From Mycoplasmatota bacterium (GTDB lineage: Bacteria > Bacillota_I > Bacilli_A > Izemoplasmatales > Izemoplasmataceae), in contig JAUVLT010000014.1 of NCBI GenBank assembly GCA_030600605.1, positions 1 to 33,280 of the forward strand: a stretch of 33,280 bases of DNA, written 5' to 3'. Each line of letters starts with the position of its first letter. The stretch's first letter is position 1. Shown here one piece after another: positions 8,219 to 16,917 of this stretch. The position numbers were made by a program, and so were the translations under genes. Below the pieces are notes generated by a model. The model was not told the origin of the DNA and did not search any database. It saw only the letters and a list, made by a program, of their open reading frames with translations.

Positions 8219-11200
8219 ATGAAAAGATGGATTAATCTAATGTTTAACAGAAGAAAAATTGTTATATTACTATTTACAATACTTTTTGGCTATGGTATCT
8301 ACAGTTACTTCGTAATACCAAAACAAGAAATGCCTGAAATTGATACCACATTTATTGTGTTAACCATCGTTGCTCCTAGTGTTAGCGCTAGTGATATTGA
8401 AGAAACTATTGTTAAGGACATCGAAAAATTGATATTAACTTATGAAGATGTAGCTACTGTAAACAGCACTATTTATGACAATTATGCAGTCATTGTTGCC
8501 CTATATAACTATAGTGTAATTGATTCTGATAAACTCAGTTTAGAAATTTATGAAAAAGTAAACGATTTGGAATTAAATGATAATATAAGTGATATATTAT
8601 TTAGTTCTAGTTATGAGGATCCTCATGTAATTTTCGCAGTTCATTCAAGTTCTTTATCCGAAGAAGAACTTATCAATTGCGGAGAATCCTTTAAAAATGA
8701 ATTAATGCTTATTGAAGAAATTAAGAGTGTAGAAATTGAAAGTGTTTTTGATAATGAAGTGGTAATAACTCTTAATACTGATTTAATTGATATGTATGGA
8801 CTAGATATATTTGAAATATATCAGATATTATACGCCAATTCCCTAAATATTCCTCTTGGGGGCATAAACACTATCTATGGTACCATTAGTATCTCCGGAA
8901 ACTATGAAATTAATGACTTAGAGACTTTAGAAAATATGATAATCATTCCAGAAATAGTCGGAATATCACCACTAGTAACTTTAGGGGATGTTTCTACAAT
9001 AGAACTTAAAAATATTAGTTCTAAAGCTTATGAATTTAACGAAGATAAAACAATCTTTTTAAGTTTATATTTTAGAAATGATGTTGATTTTACAAAAATG
9101 GGAGATGAAGTAATACAATCTAAAAATGATTATCTAATTGAAAAAGATAATAGTAATTTAAAGATAGATGAAGTGCTATTTTTACCCGATTATGTTGATA
9201 AACAAATAAATAATGTTTTCTATAGCTTATTAATTTGTATTGTTATCGTAATGATAATTGTGCTTTTAGGTATTGGAGTAAGAAATAGTATATTAATTAT
9301 CATTACAATACCATTGATTATCTTTGCTACAATTGCAATTCTTTATATTAGTAATTATGAACTACATAAACTAACAATTGTAGGACTTATTATTTCAATT
9401 GGAATATTAGTCGATAACTCAATTGTAATAACTGAGGCTATTCAAGTAAATCTAGATAAAGGAATAGCTCGAATTGAAAGTGCTAAAAAAGCAATACATG
9501 ATAATTTTGCTCCTGTGCTCACATCAACATTGACAACTATAGCTGCCTTCATTGTTTTAGTAATGTTACCAGGGTTTTTAGGAGAAATAGTTAGTACGTT
9601 TCCGTTAACTGTAATAATTTCAATATCTCTTAGTTATATTGTGAGTATGGTATTAAGTCCAGTGCTTGCCACTTTATTCTTAAAACAAAGTAAAAAAGCA
9701 AAAATAAATAAGTTATCAGTACATGAAAAGAATATTAAAAAAATGATTGGTGTTACAGTTAAGTTTCCTTTGATTTGGATATTTGCAGGTATCTTATTAC
9801 TAGTTGGAAGTGTCTATTTCGCTTTTACAAATCAGCCAATCGATTTATATCCAAATGATGAAAGAGCAGTACTCTACATTGACTTTGAAAACGAGGTTTT
9901 AGGTGATTTAGAATCTACTGACATCCTCGGGAACACTATCAAAGATGTTTTTAAAGATAACGAACACGTTTTAAATTACACAAGTAGTATTGGAGGAAAT
10001 CTACCAACTTTCCATTTTAGTGCTACTATGATTAATGAGCGTTGCCATATCGGAAGAATATATATCAACTTTGATTATACTGAAGAAGACCTTCTTGATT
10101 ATAAGAAAGTACTCGAGCAAGAACTTAGTGAAATCGACAATGCGAAAATAACTGTAAACATATTAGAACTAAGTCCCCCTATTGCTCCAATAAGATTAAC
10201 TTTAAGAAGTGATAATCTATCTCAATTAGATACCCTTAGCAGTGATATCTTTACCGAAATTATTGCTCTTGATAATGTTAAGAGTTATTCAACTACTACG
10301 AATGTAGAATCTGAGAAATATCTTATTACATATAATTATGAAGAAATAAGTAATCACTTTTTAACAAAGGCACAAGTTGATACCGTTATTGCTTTAAATC
10401 TAAATGGATTCGATTTGAATATCTTTAACTATAATGATGAAACAATCAATGTTAGTTTAAATAGTGATGTAACGTTAGTTGAAGATTTACTATCTTTAAA
10501 GATATACAGTGAAATCCTTGATGCTTCGTTTACTCTCGACAACTTCATATCAATTGAATCAGTTGTTGGGTACAGTATAATAAATAGACTCGACAATAAA
10601 GGTTTTACTTCTATTGATTTGTATTTTACTGATGATTCAAGTTTAAATGAATTAGAAAATGATATTGAAAATATTGTTAATGAGTATGATTTAGGAAATA
10701 TAGTTGTAGATTATGGCGGAGAAAATGAAATGTTTGAAGAAATAAGTGGTGACTTGATAAGTGCAAGTATTATCGCTTTAATCCTAATATATATAATTAT
10801 GTTCATCCAATTTAATAATTTCGTTAAACCTTTAATTGTCTACTTAACAATTCCTTTAAGCTTTAGTGGAAGTTTCCTATTTCTTATAATTTTCAATAGT
10901 CCAATAACAGCTACTAGTTTAATTGGAATGGTTAGTTTGATAGGTGTAACAGTTAACACCGGTATCTTACTAGTTGAGTATATTAGTAGGAATCATCATA
11001 ACGGAAGTGATGTTACTCAAGCTTGTATTGACGCAGTTTATATAAGATTTAGACCGATTATGCTAACAAGTTTTACAACTATTTTGGGACTTATCCCATT
11101 ATTAATAACTGGTGGAAATTTCTTTAGACCTTTAGCTATTTCATTTATGGGTGGAATGGTAACTAGTACAATCTTAACAATATTCTTAGTACCAAGTGTC

Positions 11201-11266
11201 TATTATATGATTTATCACAGACATGACAAAAAAAATAAAATTCTAATTAAAAAAACAACTTCTTAA
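8219..11266 (+). CDS. RND-family efflux transporter (HAE1/AcrB-like permease)
   Basis: Inner-membrane secondary transporter of the resistance-nodulation-division superfamily, expected to use the proton gradient to export lipophilic compounds. The start is placed at 8219 because AAGGAG lies at 8205-8210, 8 bases before this ATG; an earlier in-frame ATG at 8168 has no such site and lies inside the operators. The protein has 1015 residues: TM1 near residues 12-30, a large extracellular loop, a block of membrane segments, a second loop and a second block. In TM4 the acidic pair of AcrB reads D-N (ILVDNSIVITE), and the TM10 lysine is replaced by N (TVNTGILLVEY), as in many non-proteobacterial homologues. 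No membrane fusion protein gene is adjacent. Control by the divergent TetR-type repressor is likely. Confidence 0.9.
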   Translation: MKRWINLMFNRRKIVILLFTILFGYGIYSYFVIPKQEMPEIDTTFIVLTIVAPSVSASDIEETIVKDIEKLILTYEDVATVNSTIYDNYAVIVALYNYSVIDSDKLSLEIYEKVNDLELNDNISDILFSSSYEDPHVIFAVHSSSLSEEELINCGESFKNELMLIEEIKSVEIESVFDNEVVITLNTDLIDMYGLDIFEIYQILYANSLNIPLGGINTIYGTISISGNYEINDLETLENMIIIPEIVGISPLVTLGDVSTIELKNISSKAYEFNEDKTIFLSLYFRNDVDFTKMGDEVIQSKNDYLIEKDNSNLKIDEVLFLPDYVDKQINNVFYSLLICIVIVMIIVLLGIGVRNSILIIITIPLIIFATIAILYISNYELHKLTIVGLIISIGILVDNSIVITEAIQVNLDKGIARIESAKKAIHDNFAPVLTSTLTTIAAFIVLVMLPGFLGEIVSTFPLTVIISISLSYIVSMVLSPVLATLFLKQSKKAKINKLSVHEKNIKKMIGVTVKFPLIWIFAGILLLVGSVYFAFTNQPIDLYPNDERAVLYIDFENEVLGDLESTDILGNTIKDVFKDNEHVLNYTSSIGGNLPTFHFSATMINERCHIGRIYINFDYTEEDLLDYKKVLEQELSEIDNAKITVNILELSPPIAPIRLTLRSDNLSQLDTLSSDIFTEIIALDNVKSYSTTTNVESEKYLITYNYEEISNHFLTKAQVDTVIALNLNGFDLNIFNYNDETINVSLNSDVTLVEDLLSLKIYSEILDASFTLDNFISIESVVGYSIINRLDNKGFTSIDLYFTDDSSLNELENDIENIVNEYDLGNIVVDYGGENEMFEEISGDLISASIIALILIYIIMFIQFNNFVKPLIVYLTIPLSFSGSFLFLIIFNSPITATSLIGMVSLIGVTVNTGILLVEYISRNHHNGSDVTQACIDAVYIRFRPIMLTSFTTILGLIPLLITGGNFFRPLAISFMGGMVTSTILTIFLVPSVYYMIYHRHDKKNKILIKKTTS

Positions 11267-11284
11267 GAAAGGAGTTGTTTTTTT
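11251..11284 (+). terminator. Intrinsic terminator after the RND gene
   Basis: A 10-bp perfect stem (AAAAACAACT at 11251-11260 with its complement at 11273-11282) runs into a T tract. The upstream arm lies inside the last codons of the transporter gene and the stop codon falls in the loop. Confidence 0.8.
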
Positions 11285-11324
11285 CTATTTTATAAAGAAA
11301 TTAATAAGTAATAATCACTAAATA

Positions 11325-11696
11325 TTATTGAACATAATATATTCCAAGTAGAATAAACATTACCGCTATATTTGAACCCCCAATTATAAACATAAATAAA
11401 TATGAATATGGAGGCACAATATTTCTCATAGCTTGATAAATATAAAAATTCATTTCATGTCTTTTTGGATGTCTAATTAATATTAGTATTCCTTTTTGAA
11501 CAAAGAAAGTAATCGTTCCAAGAGCACCAGAATTTGCCACAAATATCAATAATCCTGGGCCTAAAATAAACGCCCCAGTAAAAAATGTTGAGTTAATCCA
11601 AGCAAGTAAATCATAACTTTCTTGATACCATAGTATTATATAGTTCACAACAGTACTAACAAATAATAAAAGTAAGAAATATCTAAATTTACTCAT
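11325..11696 (-). CDS. Small integral membrane protein (DUF3899-like)
   Basis: A 123-residue protein with about four hydrophobic segments (near residues 4-23, 36-56, 60-75 and 98-122). The central stretch, with FILGPGLLIFVANSGALG, resembles the small DUF3899 membrane proteins of Firmicutes; that match is from memory and tentative. It is the last gene of the nusA-infB operon, 18 bases after rbfA, where many Bacilli have truB. A good AAGGAG ribosome binding site precedes the ATG. The function is unknown. Confidence 0.7.
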   Translation of the reverse strand: MSKFRYFLLLLFVSTVVNYIILWYQESYDLLAWINSTFFTGAFILGPGLLIFVANSGALGTITFFVQKGILILIRHPKRHEMNFYIYQAMRNIVPPYSYLFMFIIGGSNIAVMFILLGIYYVQ

Positions 11697-11714
11697 AATG
11701 GCTCCTTCTTAGTA

Positions 11715-12056
11715 CTATTTTTTTGGCAGGACTTTTTTTAATCCTTGTTCAATTCTATTTCCATAATCTAATGATTCATCATATTTAAATATTAAAACAG
11801 GACTTTTTCGCATTTGAACACGATGAGCTAATGTTGCTCTAATAAATGCTTTAGATCTATCTAGAGCTTTCTTAGCTGCTTCTTTTTTTGCATCTTGTCC
11901 AAGTATCGTATAAAAAACCGTCAAATAGCTTAAATCTTTAGTAAGTCTAACTTCAGTAATTGTGATAAATCCTATTGATTTATCTTTTACTTCTCGCATC
12001 AATATTTCGGATAAACTTCTTTGAATTGTGGATTCAAGTCTTAAATGTTTTGACAC
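11715..12056 (-). CDS. rbfA: Ribosome-binding factor A
   Basis: Small KH-fold factor that binds the 30S subunit and helps mature the 5' end of 16S rRNA, needed especially in the cold. The 113 residues are the family's usual size and include the typical IGFITITEVRLTKDLSYLTV and ALDRSKAFIRATLAHRVQMR segments. The start codon is GTG, and it overlaps the infB stop codon (TAGTG), so translation is probably coupled to infB. This is the conserved infB-rbfA gene order. Confidence 0.95.
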   Translation of the reverse strand: MSKHLRLESTIQRSLSEILMREVKDKSIGFITITEVRLTKDLSYLTVFYTILGQDAKKEAAKKALDRSKAFIRATLAHRVQMRKSPVLIFKYDESLDYGNRIEQGLKKVLPKK

Positions 12057-12859
12057 TATCTTTTCACTTCTCTTTCAACTGATGCTTCAATAACATCTCC
12101 ATTTTTAATATCATTAAATTTTTCAACCATAATTCCACATTCAAAGCCTTCACGTACTTCTTTTACATCATCTTTAAATCTTTTTAAAGATACCATTTTA
12201 CCTTCATAAATAACAATTCCTTCTCGAAGTATTCTAACCAAGCTGTTTCTTTCGATTGTTCCATCAGTTACATAGCATCCCGCTATTGTTCCAACTTTAG
12301 ATATTTTGAAAGTATCCCTAACTTCTGCTTGTCCAGTAACAATTTCTTCATATATTGGATCAAGCATACCTGTTAATGCTAATTCAATTTCTTCTAATGC
12401 TTTGTAAATAATATTATATAAACGAATTTCAACCTTTTTCTCTTTAGCATGGTTTCTAATTTCAGCCATTGGTCTTACATTAAATCCAATGATTATAGCT
12501 TGTGAAGCCAGTGCTAAAATTACGTCTGTTTCAGTAATAGTACCAACACTAGCACGAATAATATCAATTTTAGTACCTTCAATATCAATCTTTTCTAAAG
12601 ATGCTTTCAATGCTTCAATTGAACCGTGTGTATCACCTTTAATAATAATACGTAATTCTTTTTTCTCTCCTTCAGTCATCTGACTGAATAATTCATCAAG
12701 AGAAACTGATTTGCCTACTCCTCTTTCTTCTTTCCAAAAACGATGAGTTCTTTCTTCAGATATTAGTCTAGCTTTTCTTTCTTCAGTGAAGACCATAAAT
12801 GCGTCTCCTGCTTGAGGAACATCATTTAATCCAGTAACTTCGACTGCCAAACTAGGCAA
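12056..12859 (-). CDS. infB: Translation initiation factor IF-2, C-terminal part (downstream of a frameshift)
   Basis: This frame encodes the C-terminal half of IF-2: the end of domain II ([13 protein letters not shown]), domain III and the C-terminal domain that binds fMet-tRNA ([24 protein letters not shown]). It begins in the -1 frame relative to the upstream part, with only a TTG at 12859 as a possible start and no ribosome binding site, so it is unlikely to be an independent gene. Restoring one base near 12860-12876 joins both parts into a continuous IF-2 of about 610 residues with the family's spacing between VRAM and [16 protein letters not shown]-2 is essential, so a sequencing or assembly error is the simplest explanation. 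Confidence 0.88.
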   Translation of the reverse strand: MPSLAVEVTGLNDVPQAGDAFMVFTEERKARLISEERTHRFWKEERGVGKSVSLDELFSQMTEGEKKELRIIIKGDTHGSIEALKASLEKIDIEGTKIDIIRASVGTITETDVILALASQAIIIGFNVRPMAEIRNHAKEKKVEIRLYNIIYKALEEIELALTGMLDPIYEEIVTGQAEVRDTFKISKVGTIAGCYVTDGTIERNSLVRILREGIVIYEGKMVSLKRFKDDVKEVREGFECGIMVEKFNDIKNGDVIEASVEREVKR

Positions 12860-13884
12860 TGCACTAATAAGTTTTTATTATTATCATCAACCATAGCACG
12901 TACTTTACCGAATGTGTTTCCAGCGACTAACACATCTCCAATTTTCAAAGTTCCATTAGCAACTAATAATGTTGCAATTGGTCCCTTTCCTTTGTCTAGT
13001 CTAGATTCAATAACAGTACCTGTAGCTAATCTATTTGGATTTGCTTTATATTCATTCATTTCAGCAGTAAGTTGAATCATTTCTAGTAAATTATCAACTC
13101 CATCACCTTTAAGAGCTGACACTTCACAAAAAATTGTATCTCCTCCCCATTCTTCGGGAATTAATTCAAATTCTGTAAGTTCTTGTTTTACTCTATCAGG
13201 GTTAACTCCATCTTTATCAATTTTGTTAACTGCGACAATAATTGGAACACCCGCAGCTTTAGAATGATCAATTGCTTCTTTGGTTTGAGGCATTACACCA
13301 TCATCTGCAGCTACAACTAAAATAGTAATATCAGTTACTTTTGCACCTCTAGCACGCATTTCAGTAAATGCTGCATGTCCAGGTGTATCAATAAAAGTAA
13401 TTAATTTCCCATTTTTCTCAACTTGATAAGCACCTATATGTTGAGTAATACCTCCAGCTTCTCCTTCAGTTACACGTGTATTTCTAATCGTATCTAAAAG
13501 AGTTGTTTTACCATGGTCTACATGTCCCATAATTGTAACAACAGGAGGTCTTTCAACTAAGTCATCTAAGTTATCTACGATTTCCATTTCCTCAAATCTT
13601 GTTAAATCTGTTTTAACTTTATCTTCTAAAGTGTATCCAAATTCCATTGCGATAACTTCAATAGTCTCGCGATCAACACTTTGATTTTGAGCCGCCATAA
13701 TTCCTAGTACCATTAGTTTTTTTATTACCGCAGCTGAACTAACATTTAATCCTTCTGCAACTTCTGCTACTGTCATATCATTAAAGAAATATAATACCCC
13801 TTCAATGTTCGTCTCTTGTATTTGAGGAATGTTTGCTTTTCTTGTATCAATTTTTTTAGTTTTTTTGATGTTTTTCTTAGCCAT
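12826..13884 (-). CDS. infB: Translation initiation factor IF-2, N-terminal and GTPase part (ends at a frameshift)
   Basis: GTPase that delivers initiator tRNA to the 30S subunit. This part holds the short N-terminal IF2_N domain (about residues 25-80), the G domain with GHVDHGKTT (P loop), DTPGHAAF (G3) and NKID (G4), and the start of domain II. The ATG at 13884 is chosen because GAGGTGA precedes it by 6 bases; the TTG one codon earlier is not needed. After [11 protein letters not shown] the frame runs into about a dozen unrelated residues and a TAA, while the true continuation lies in the -1 frame. The gene sits in the standard nusA operon between ylxQ and rbfA. Confidence 0.9.
   Translation of the reverse strand: MAKKNIKKTKKIDTRKANIPQIQETNIEGVLYFFNDMTVAEVAEGLNVSSAAVIKKLMVLGIMAAQNQSVDRETIEVIAMEFGYTLEDKVKTDLTRFEEMEIVDNLDDLVERPPVVTIMGHVDHGKTTLLDTIRNTRVTEGEAGGITQHIGAYQVEKNGKLITFIDTPGHAAFTEMRARGAKVTDITILVVAADDGVMPQTKEAIDHSKAAGVPIIVAVNKIDKDGVNPDRVKQELTEFELIPEEWGGDTIFCEVSALKGDGVDNLLEMIQLTAEMNEYKANPNRLATGTVIESRLDKGKGPIATLLVANGTLKIGDVLVAGNTFGKVRAMVDDNNKNLLVHCLVWQSKLLD
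12860..12876 (-). other. infB: Frameshift site in infB
   Basis: The IF-2 frame changes here. On the coding strand the sequence is AATAAAAACTTATTAGTGCA; adding one base after AAAAAC restores the expected protein. The A5 tract suggests a homopolymer read error or true polymerase slippage. The heptamer T AAA AAC is not a canonical -1 recoding site, because re-pairing of the P-site lysine tRNA on TAA would fail. Confidence 0.75.
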
Positions 13885-13902
13885 CAAAAATCACCTCTTT
13901 CT

Positions 13903-14208
13903 TTAGGAATCTAGATATTCTATAAATTTATCAATAAATCCCTTATCCGAAACTAATATTACTTTGCGATTGTCTTTTCCAATTGCATTTGATAATTCAA
14001 ATGTTGTTAGTAAATCAATCAACTTAACATCATAATAATTAGTTTTCTTTATAATTTTATTTTTTATATTCTCACCAGCATCACTTGCCAAAAACACTAA
14101 GTTATACTCGTTTTTAGAAAGTGCATTTAAGACAAATTCTTCACCTAACACTATTTTTCTAGCTCGATATGCTAATCCTAATAAATTAAGTATCTTTTGT
14201 TTATTCAT
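13903..14208 (-). CDS. ylxQ: L7Ae/YlxQ-family RNA-binding protein
   Basis: A small protein of the L7Ae/L30e/S12e fold (101 residues from the ATG at 14208), related to kink-turn binding proteins. The family core is visible (LLGLAYRARKIVLGEE, YNLVFLASDAGENIKNKI, and a central IGK). The start overlaps the end of ylxR (ATGAATAA), indicating coupled translation; a TTG two codons upstream is less likely. It lies in the conserved position between ylxR and infB. Its exact RNA target in bacteria is not settled. Confidence 0.9.
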   Translation of the reverse strand: MNKQKILNLLGLAYRARKIVLGEEFVLNALSKNEYNLVFLASDAGENIKNKIIKKTNYYDVKLIDLLTTFELSNAIGKDNRKVILVSDKGFIDKFIEYLDS

Positions 14209-14467
14209 TTTCAAAAAGATTTAGTAAATCTGTATAGATTGTTTCTGGAATAGAAACTTCTAAATGACGATCAAGTTTTTTTGACTTTTGAGCCTTTAAG
14301 ATAACTTTCTTATCTTTTTTTAGATAGGCACCTCGTCCATTTAGTTTCCCAGATAAATCAACACTTACAAGACCCTCTTTATTTTTTACAACTCTAATCA
14401 ATTCTTTTTTAGGAAGTTTCTCATTTGTAATTATGCATTTTCTTAAAGGGATTTTATGTTGTTTCAC
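14201..14467 (-). CDS. ylxR: YlxR-family RNA-binding/nucleoid-associated protein
   Basis: 88-residue YlxR (DUF448) protein with the family core RKCIITNEKLPKKELIRVV and GRGAYL. Homologues bind RNA and have been linked to transcriptional control in Bacillus. The start appears to be GTG, overlapping the 3' end of nusA by 14 bases, and the 3' end overlaps ylxQ, so the three genes are tightly coupled. Confidence 0.92.
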   Translation of the reverse strand: MKQHKIPLRKCIITNEKLPKKELIRVVKNKEGLVSVDLSGKLNGRGAYLKKDKKVILKAQKSKKLDRHLEVSIPETIYTDLLNLFENE

Positions 14468-15533
14468 TATCTAACCTGCGGTATCTAATTCCTTCTTCTT
14501 TTGCTTGAGAAATTGATTTAATTTCAATCTTCCATCCACTTGATTGAGCTGCCAATTTTGCATTTTGACCTCTGACACCAATTGCTGCGGTTAAGTCTTT
14601 GTCCTTTACAATTACGAGAGCTTGCTTTTTCTTTTTATCAGGATTAATAGCAATTATTCTTGCTGGTTCCATTGCACTTGTAATTAATTCGATAGGCTTA
14701 GCAGACCATCTATAAATATCAATTCTTTCACCTTGTAAGGCTTCTAAAACCTCTAAAATTCTAGAACCTTTATATCCGACTACTGCTCCAACAGGATCAA
14801 CATTTGAATCGTGTGAGTAAACTGCGACTTTCGATCTATCTCCTGGGTCTCTTGCGATTCCCATTATTTCAACTGTTCCATCAGCAATTTCAGGACATAC
14901 TTGTTCAATTAGTCTTTTAACTAAATTTTTATCTGTTCTAGAAACAAATACTTTTGGTCCTTTGGTAGTCATCTCTACTTTTGTTATATACACTTTTAGA
15001 CGTGCATCAATACGAGTATCATCACTTTTAAGTAATTCTTTTCTTGGTAAACTAGTTTCTAGGTTTTGCCCTAAATCAAGTGTTACGAAATCTTTATTCA
15101 AAGCAACGATTTGGGTTGTAATCATTTCGTTTTCTTTTTCTTTGAAAACATCATATGCTTTTTCTCTTTCAAGTTGTTTTAATCCTTGAGTTAAAATTTG
15201 CTTAGCAGATGAAGCTGCGATTCTACCAAAATCTTTGATTTTTTCTTTTATTGTAATAACATCTCCTAGTTTTGCGCTCTTTCTTCTCTTTTTAGCCATA
15301 GCTAATGATATTTCACCAGGATTTAAAACTTCTTCTACAACTACATATTCAGCTGAAAGCATGATTTCATTTTTGTCTTCATTAAAATCAATACGAGCAT
15401 TTTCAGATGTGTTATGCACTTTTTTATAAGCATTCAATATCCCTCTACCCATTATTTCTAAAATCTTTTCTTTTTCAAGTCCTCTATCTAAAGCAATTAA
15501 ATCTAATGCTTTAAAGAAATCTTTACTAATCAT
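14454..15533 (-). CDS. nusA: Transcription termination/antitermination factor NusA
   Basis: RNA polymerase-binding factor that promotes pausing and intrinsic termination. The 359 residues contain the N-terminal polymerase-binding domain (about 1-125), an S1 domain (about 130-200), and two KH domains (about 230-345, with GDRSKVAVYS and AIGVRGQNAKLAA). As in other Firmicutes, the C-terminal acidic repeats of E. coli NusA are missing. A strong AGGAGG lies before the ATG. The operon leader carries an intrinsic terminator that could let NusA control its own synthesis. Confidence 0.96.
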   Translation of the reverse strand: MISKDFFKALDLIALDRGLEKEKILEIMGRGILNAYKKVHNTSENARIDFNEDKNEIMLSAEYVVVEEVLNPGEISLAMAKKRRKSAKLGDVITIKEKIKDFGRIAASSAKQILTQGLKQLEREKAYDVFKEKENEMITTQIVALNKDFVTLDLGQNLETSLPRKELLKSDDTRIDARLKVYITKVEMTTKGPKVFVSRTDKNLVKRLIEQVCPEIADGTVEIMGIARDPGDRSKVAVYSHDSNVDPVGAVVGYKGSRILEVLEALQGERIDIYRWSAKPIELITSAMEPARIIAINPDKKKKQALVIVKDKDLTAAIGVRGQNAKLAAQSSGWKIEIKSISQAKEEGIRYRRLDSETT

Positions 15534-15544
15534 TTTTGTTCCTC

Positions 15545-15973
15545 CTAAAAGATGATAGTTAGTCTTATATAAGACACATCAATATAATTAATTTTTATTG
15601 TTTTATTTCTAAATGTAATTTCAATAACATTATCAACAAAAGATACTAATGTACCTTCTAAAGCTTGTTCTATTGTTTTGACAAAAACTGTTTTACCAAT
15701 CGCTCTTTTTATTTCTTCACTGTTTCTAAGTTCTCTCTCAGCACCAGATGAAGAAACTTCTAAATTATAAGCATCTGTAAAAGGATCTAATATATCAAGT
15801 TCTTCACTTAAAACATGTGATACTTTTACACAGTCATCAATATCAATAAATGTGTTATTCTCAATAAAAACTTTTAACACATAATCGCCATTCTCTTTTT
15901 CATAAATTACATCATATAAGTAGTATCCTAAATCTTCAATAAGTTCTTTAAATCTTATTTTTAGTTTCTCCAT
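15545..15973 (-). CDS. rimP: Ribosome maturation factor RimP
   Basis: 30S assembly factor needed for binding of S12 and neighbours to 16S rRNA. The protein has 142 residues, slightly short for the family (about 150), with the typical YLYDVIYEKENGDYVLKVFIE and EVSSSGAERELR segments. AAGGAGA lies 7-8 bases before the ATG. It is the first gene of the nusA-infB operon, and a terminator lies immediately upstream of its ribosome binding site. Confidence 0.94.
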   Translation of the reverse strand: MEKLKIRFKELIEDLGYYLYDVIYEKENGDYVLKVFIENNTFIDIDDCVKVSHVLSEELDILDPFTDAYNLEVSSSGAERELRNSEEIKRAIGKTVFVKTIEQALEGTLVSFVDNVIEITFRNKTIKINYIDVSYIRLTIIF

Positions 15974-15990
15974 ATAATCATCTCCTTTTA

Positions 15991-16022
15991 AATAAAAAAA
16001 GGGTGGGTTTGACCCACTCTCT
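15991..16022 (-). terminator. Leader terminator (attenuator) of the rimP-nusA operon
   Basis: On the minus strand GTGGGT CAA ACCCAC forms a 6-bp GC-rich stem, extended by further pairs after one mismatch, and is followed by a run of seven T (15994-16000). It lies between a good promoter (16040-16068) and the rimP ribosome binding site (15982-15986), with no room for another promoter in between. All operon transcription from that promoter must therefore read through it. Such leader terminators mediate NusA autoregulation in Bacillus. Confidence 0.75.
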
Positions 16023-16039
16023 AACTCATATGCATTAGT

Positions 16040-16068
16040 ATTTTATCACAATAAAAACTAAAAATCAA
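16040..16068 (-). promoter_or_regulatory. Promoter of the rimP-nusA-infB operon
   Basis: On the minus strand TTGATT (16063-16068) and TAAAAT (16040-16045) are exactly 17 bases apart. Transcription would start near 16033, giving a leader of about 60 nucleotides that contains the terminator at 15991-16022. Confidence 0.7.
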
Positions 16069-16145
16069 GCAACTTAAATAATTATATATCTACTAAATAA
16101 TTATATATTATATTTATTAATACCCTTTTGTGAAAATTGGATAAT

Positions 16146-16859
16146 TTAAAAAGGTAATCGACTCACATAATGCATGATTATACTTCCAGCAACCCCGACA
16201 TTTAAACTATCAACATCGTTCGTTCTAATTGTAATATTATTAGTTGTTTTATTAAGTATTTTTGATGTTAAACCTTGTCCTTCATTTCCTAAAATAATCG
16301 CAAGCTCTTTTTGAATTCTAATTTTTTCTAAAGGTATTCCGTCTAATGCCGTCCCATAGACTATATATTCTGGATACTCATTAATAAAATCAACTGCCTT
16401 CATTTCTAAAATATTTAAATAAAACATTGCACCTTGGGTACCTCTAATAACTTTATCATTATATAGATCAACTGTATTATCTAAAATTACAGTATTAAAT
16501 TCAAAAGCAAGTGCACTTCTTAGAAGTGTACCTAAATTGCCAGGATCTTGAATTCCTGCAAGTATCAAAACTTTATTAGTAATATCTTTGTTCTTTAATT
16601 TATGACAAACACATAAAACTTTTTGGGGACTCTTTGTTTTAGCAAGTTTAGTTAAAACCTGGTTTGTAACGTAAAAAACATTATCACCCTTAATTGATTT
16701 ATCTGTTGTGAAAATGTATTTAATAATATCAAATTTACTTGCTTCTTCAAACAAATGATATCCTTCAACTATAAAGAGATTAAACATATCACGATATTTT
16801 TTCTGATGTAATTTTAAAGCATCTTTAACTAAAGGATTATTAACGCTAGTGATTTCCAT
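16146..16859 (-). CDS. SpoU/TrmH-family RNA 2'-O-methyltransferase
   Basis: S-adenosylmethionine-dependent rRNA or tRNA ribose methyltransferase with the SPOUT trefoil knot. The N-terminal substrate-binding part (MEITSVNNPLVKDALKLHQKK) is followed by the three SpoU motifs: GIQDPGNLGTLLRSA, AIILGNEGQGL and SLNVGVAGSIIMHY. The start is placed at 16859 because AAGGAGGTGAG lies just upstream; longer frames ignore it. The protein then has 237 residues. It resembles RlmB/YsgA-type enzymes, but the target nucleotide cannot be told. A TATAAT at 16878-16883 could be its -10 box. Confidence 0.9.
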   Translation of the reverse strand: MEITSVNNPLVKDALKLHQKKYRDMFNLFIVEGYHLFEEASKFDIIKYIFTTDKSIKGDNVFYVTNQVLTKLAKTKSPQKVLCVCHKLKNKDITNKVLILAGIQDPGNLGTLLRSALAFEFNTVILDNTVDLYNDKVIRGTQGAMFYLNILEMKAVDFINEYPEYIVYGTALDGIPLEKIRIQKELAIILGNEGQGLTSKILNKTTNNITIRTNDVDSLNVGVAGSIIMHYVSRLPF

Positions 16860-16887
16860 AAACTCACCTCCTTTTTTATTATACCAT

Positions 16888-16912
16888 AAAAAAAGAGCCA
16901 AATTAATGACTC
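16888..16912 (-). terminator. Terminator after the rhodanese lipoprotein gene
   Basis: Minus-strand stem GAGTCA / TGGCTC (with one G-T pair) around a 6-base loop, followed by seven T. It starts 5 bases after the rhodanese stop codon and separates that gene from the methyltransferase gene. Confidence 0.7.
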
Positions 16913-16917
16913 AATTA

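Noticed and set aside
12860-12880. Programmed -1 frameshift in infB
   Set aside because: The frame change is in the right direction, but T AAA AAC does not allow P-site re-pairing, and I see no obvious stimulatory hairpin. A one-base error or deletion is simpler.
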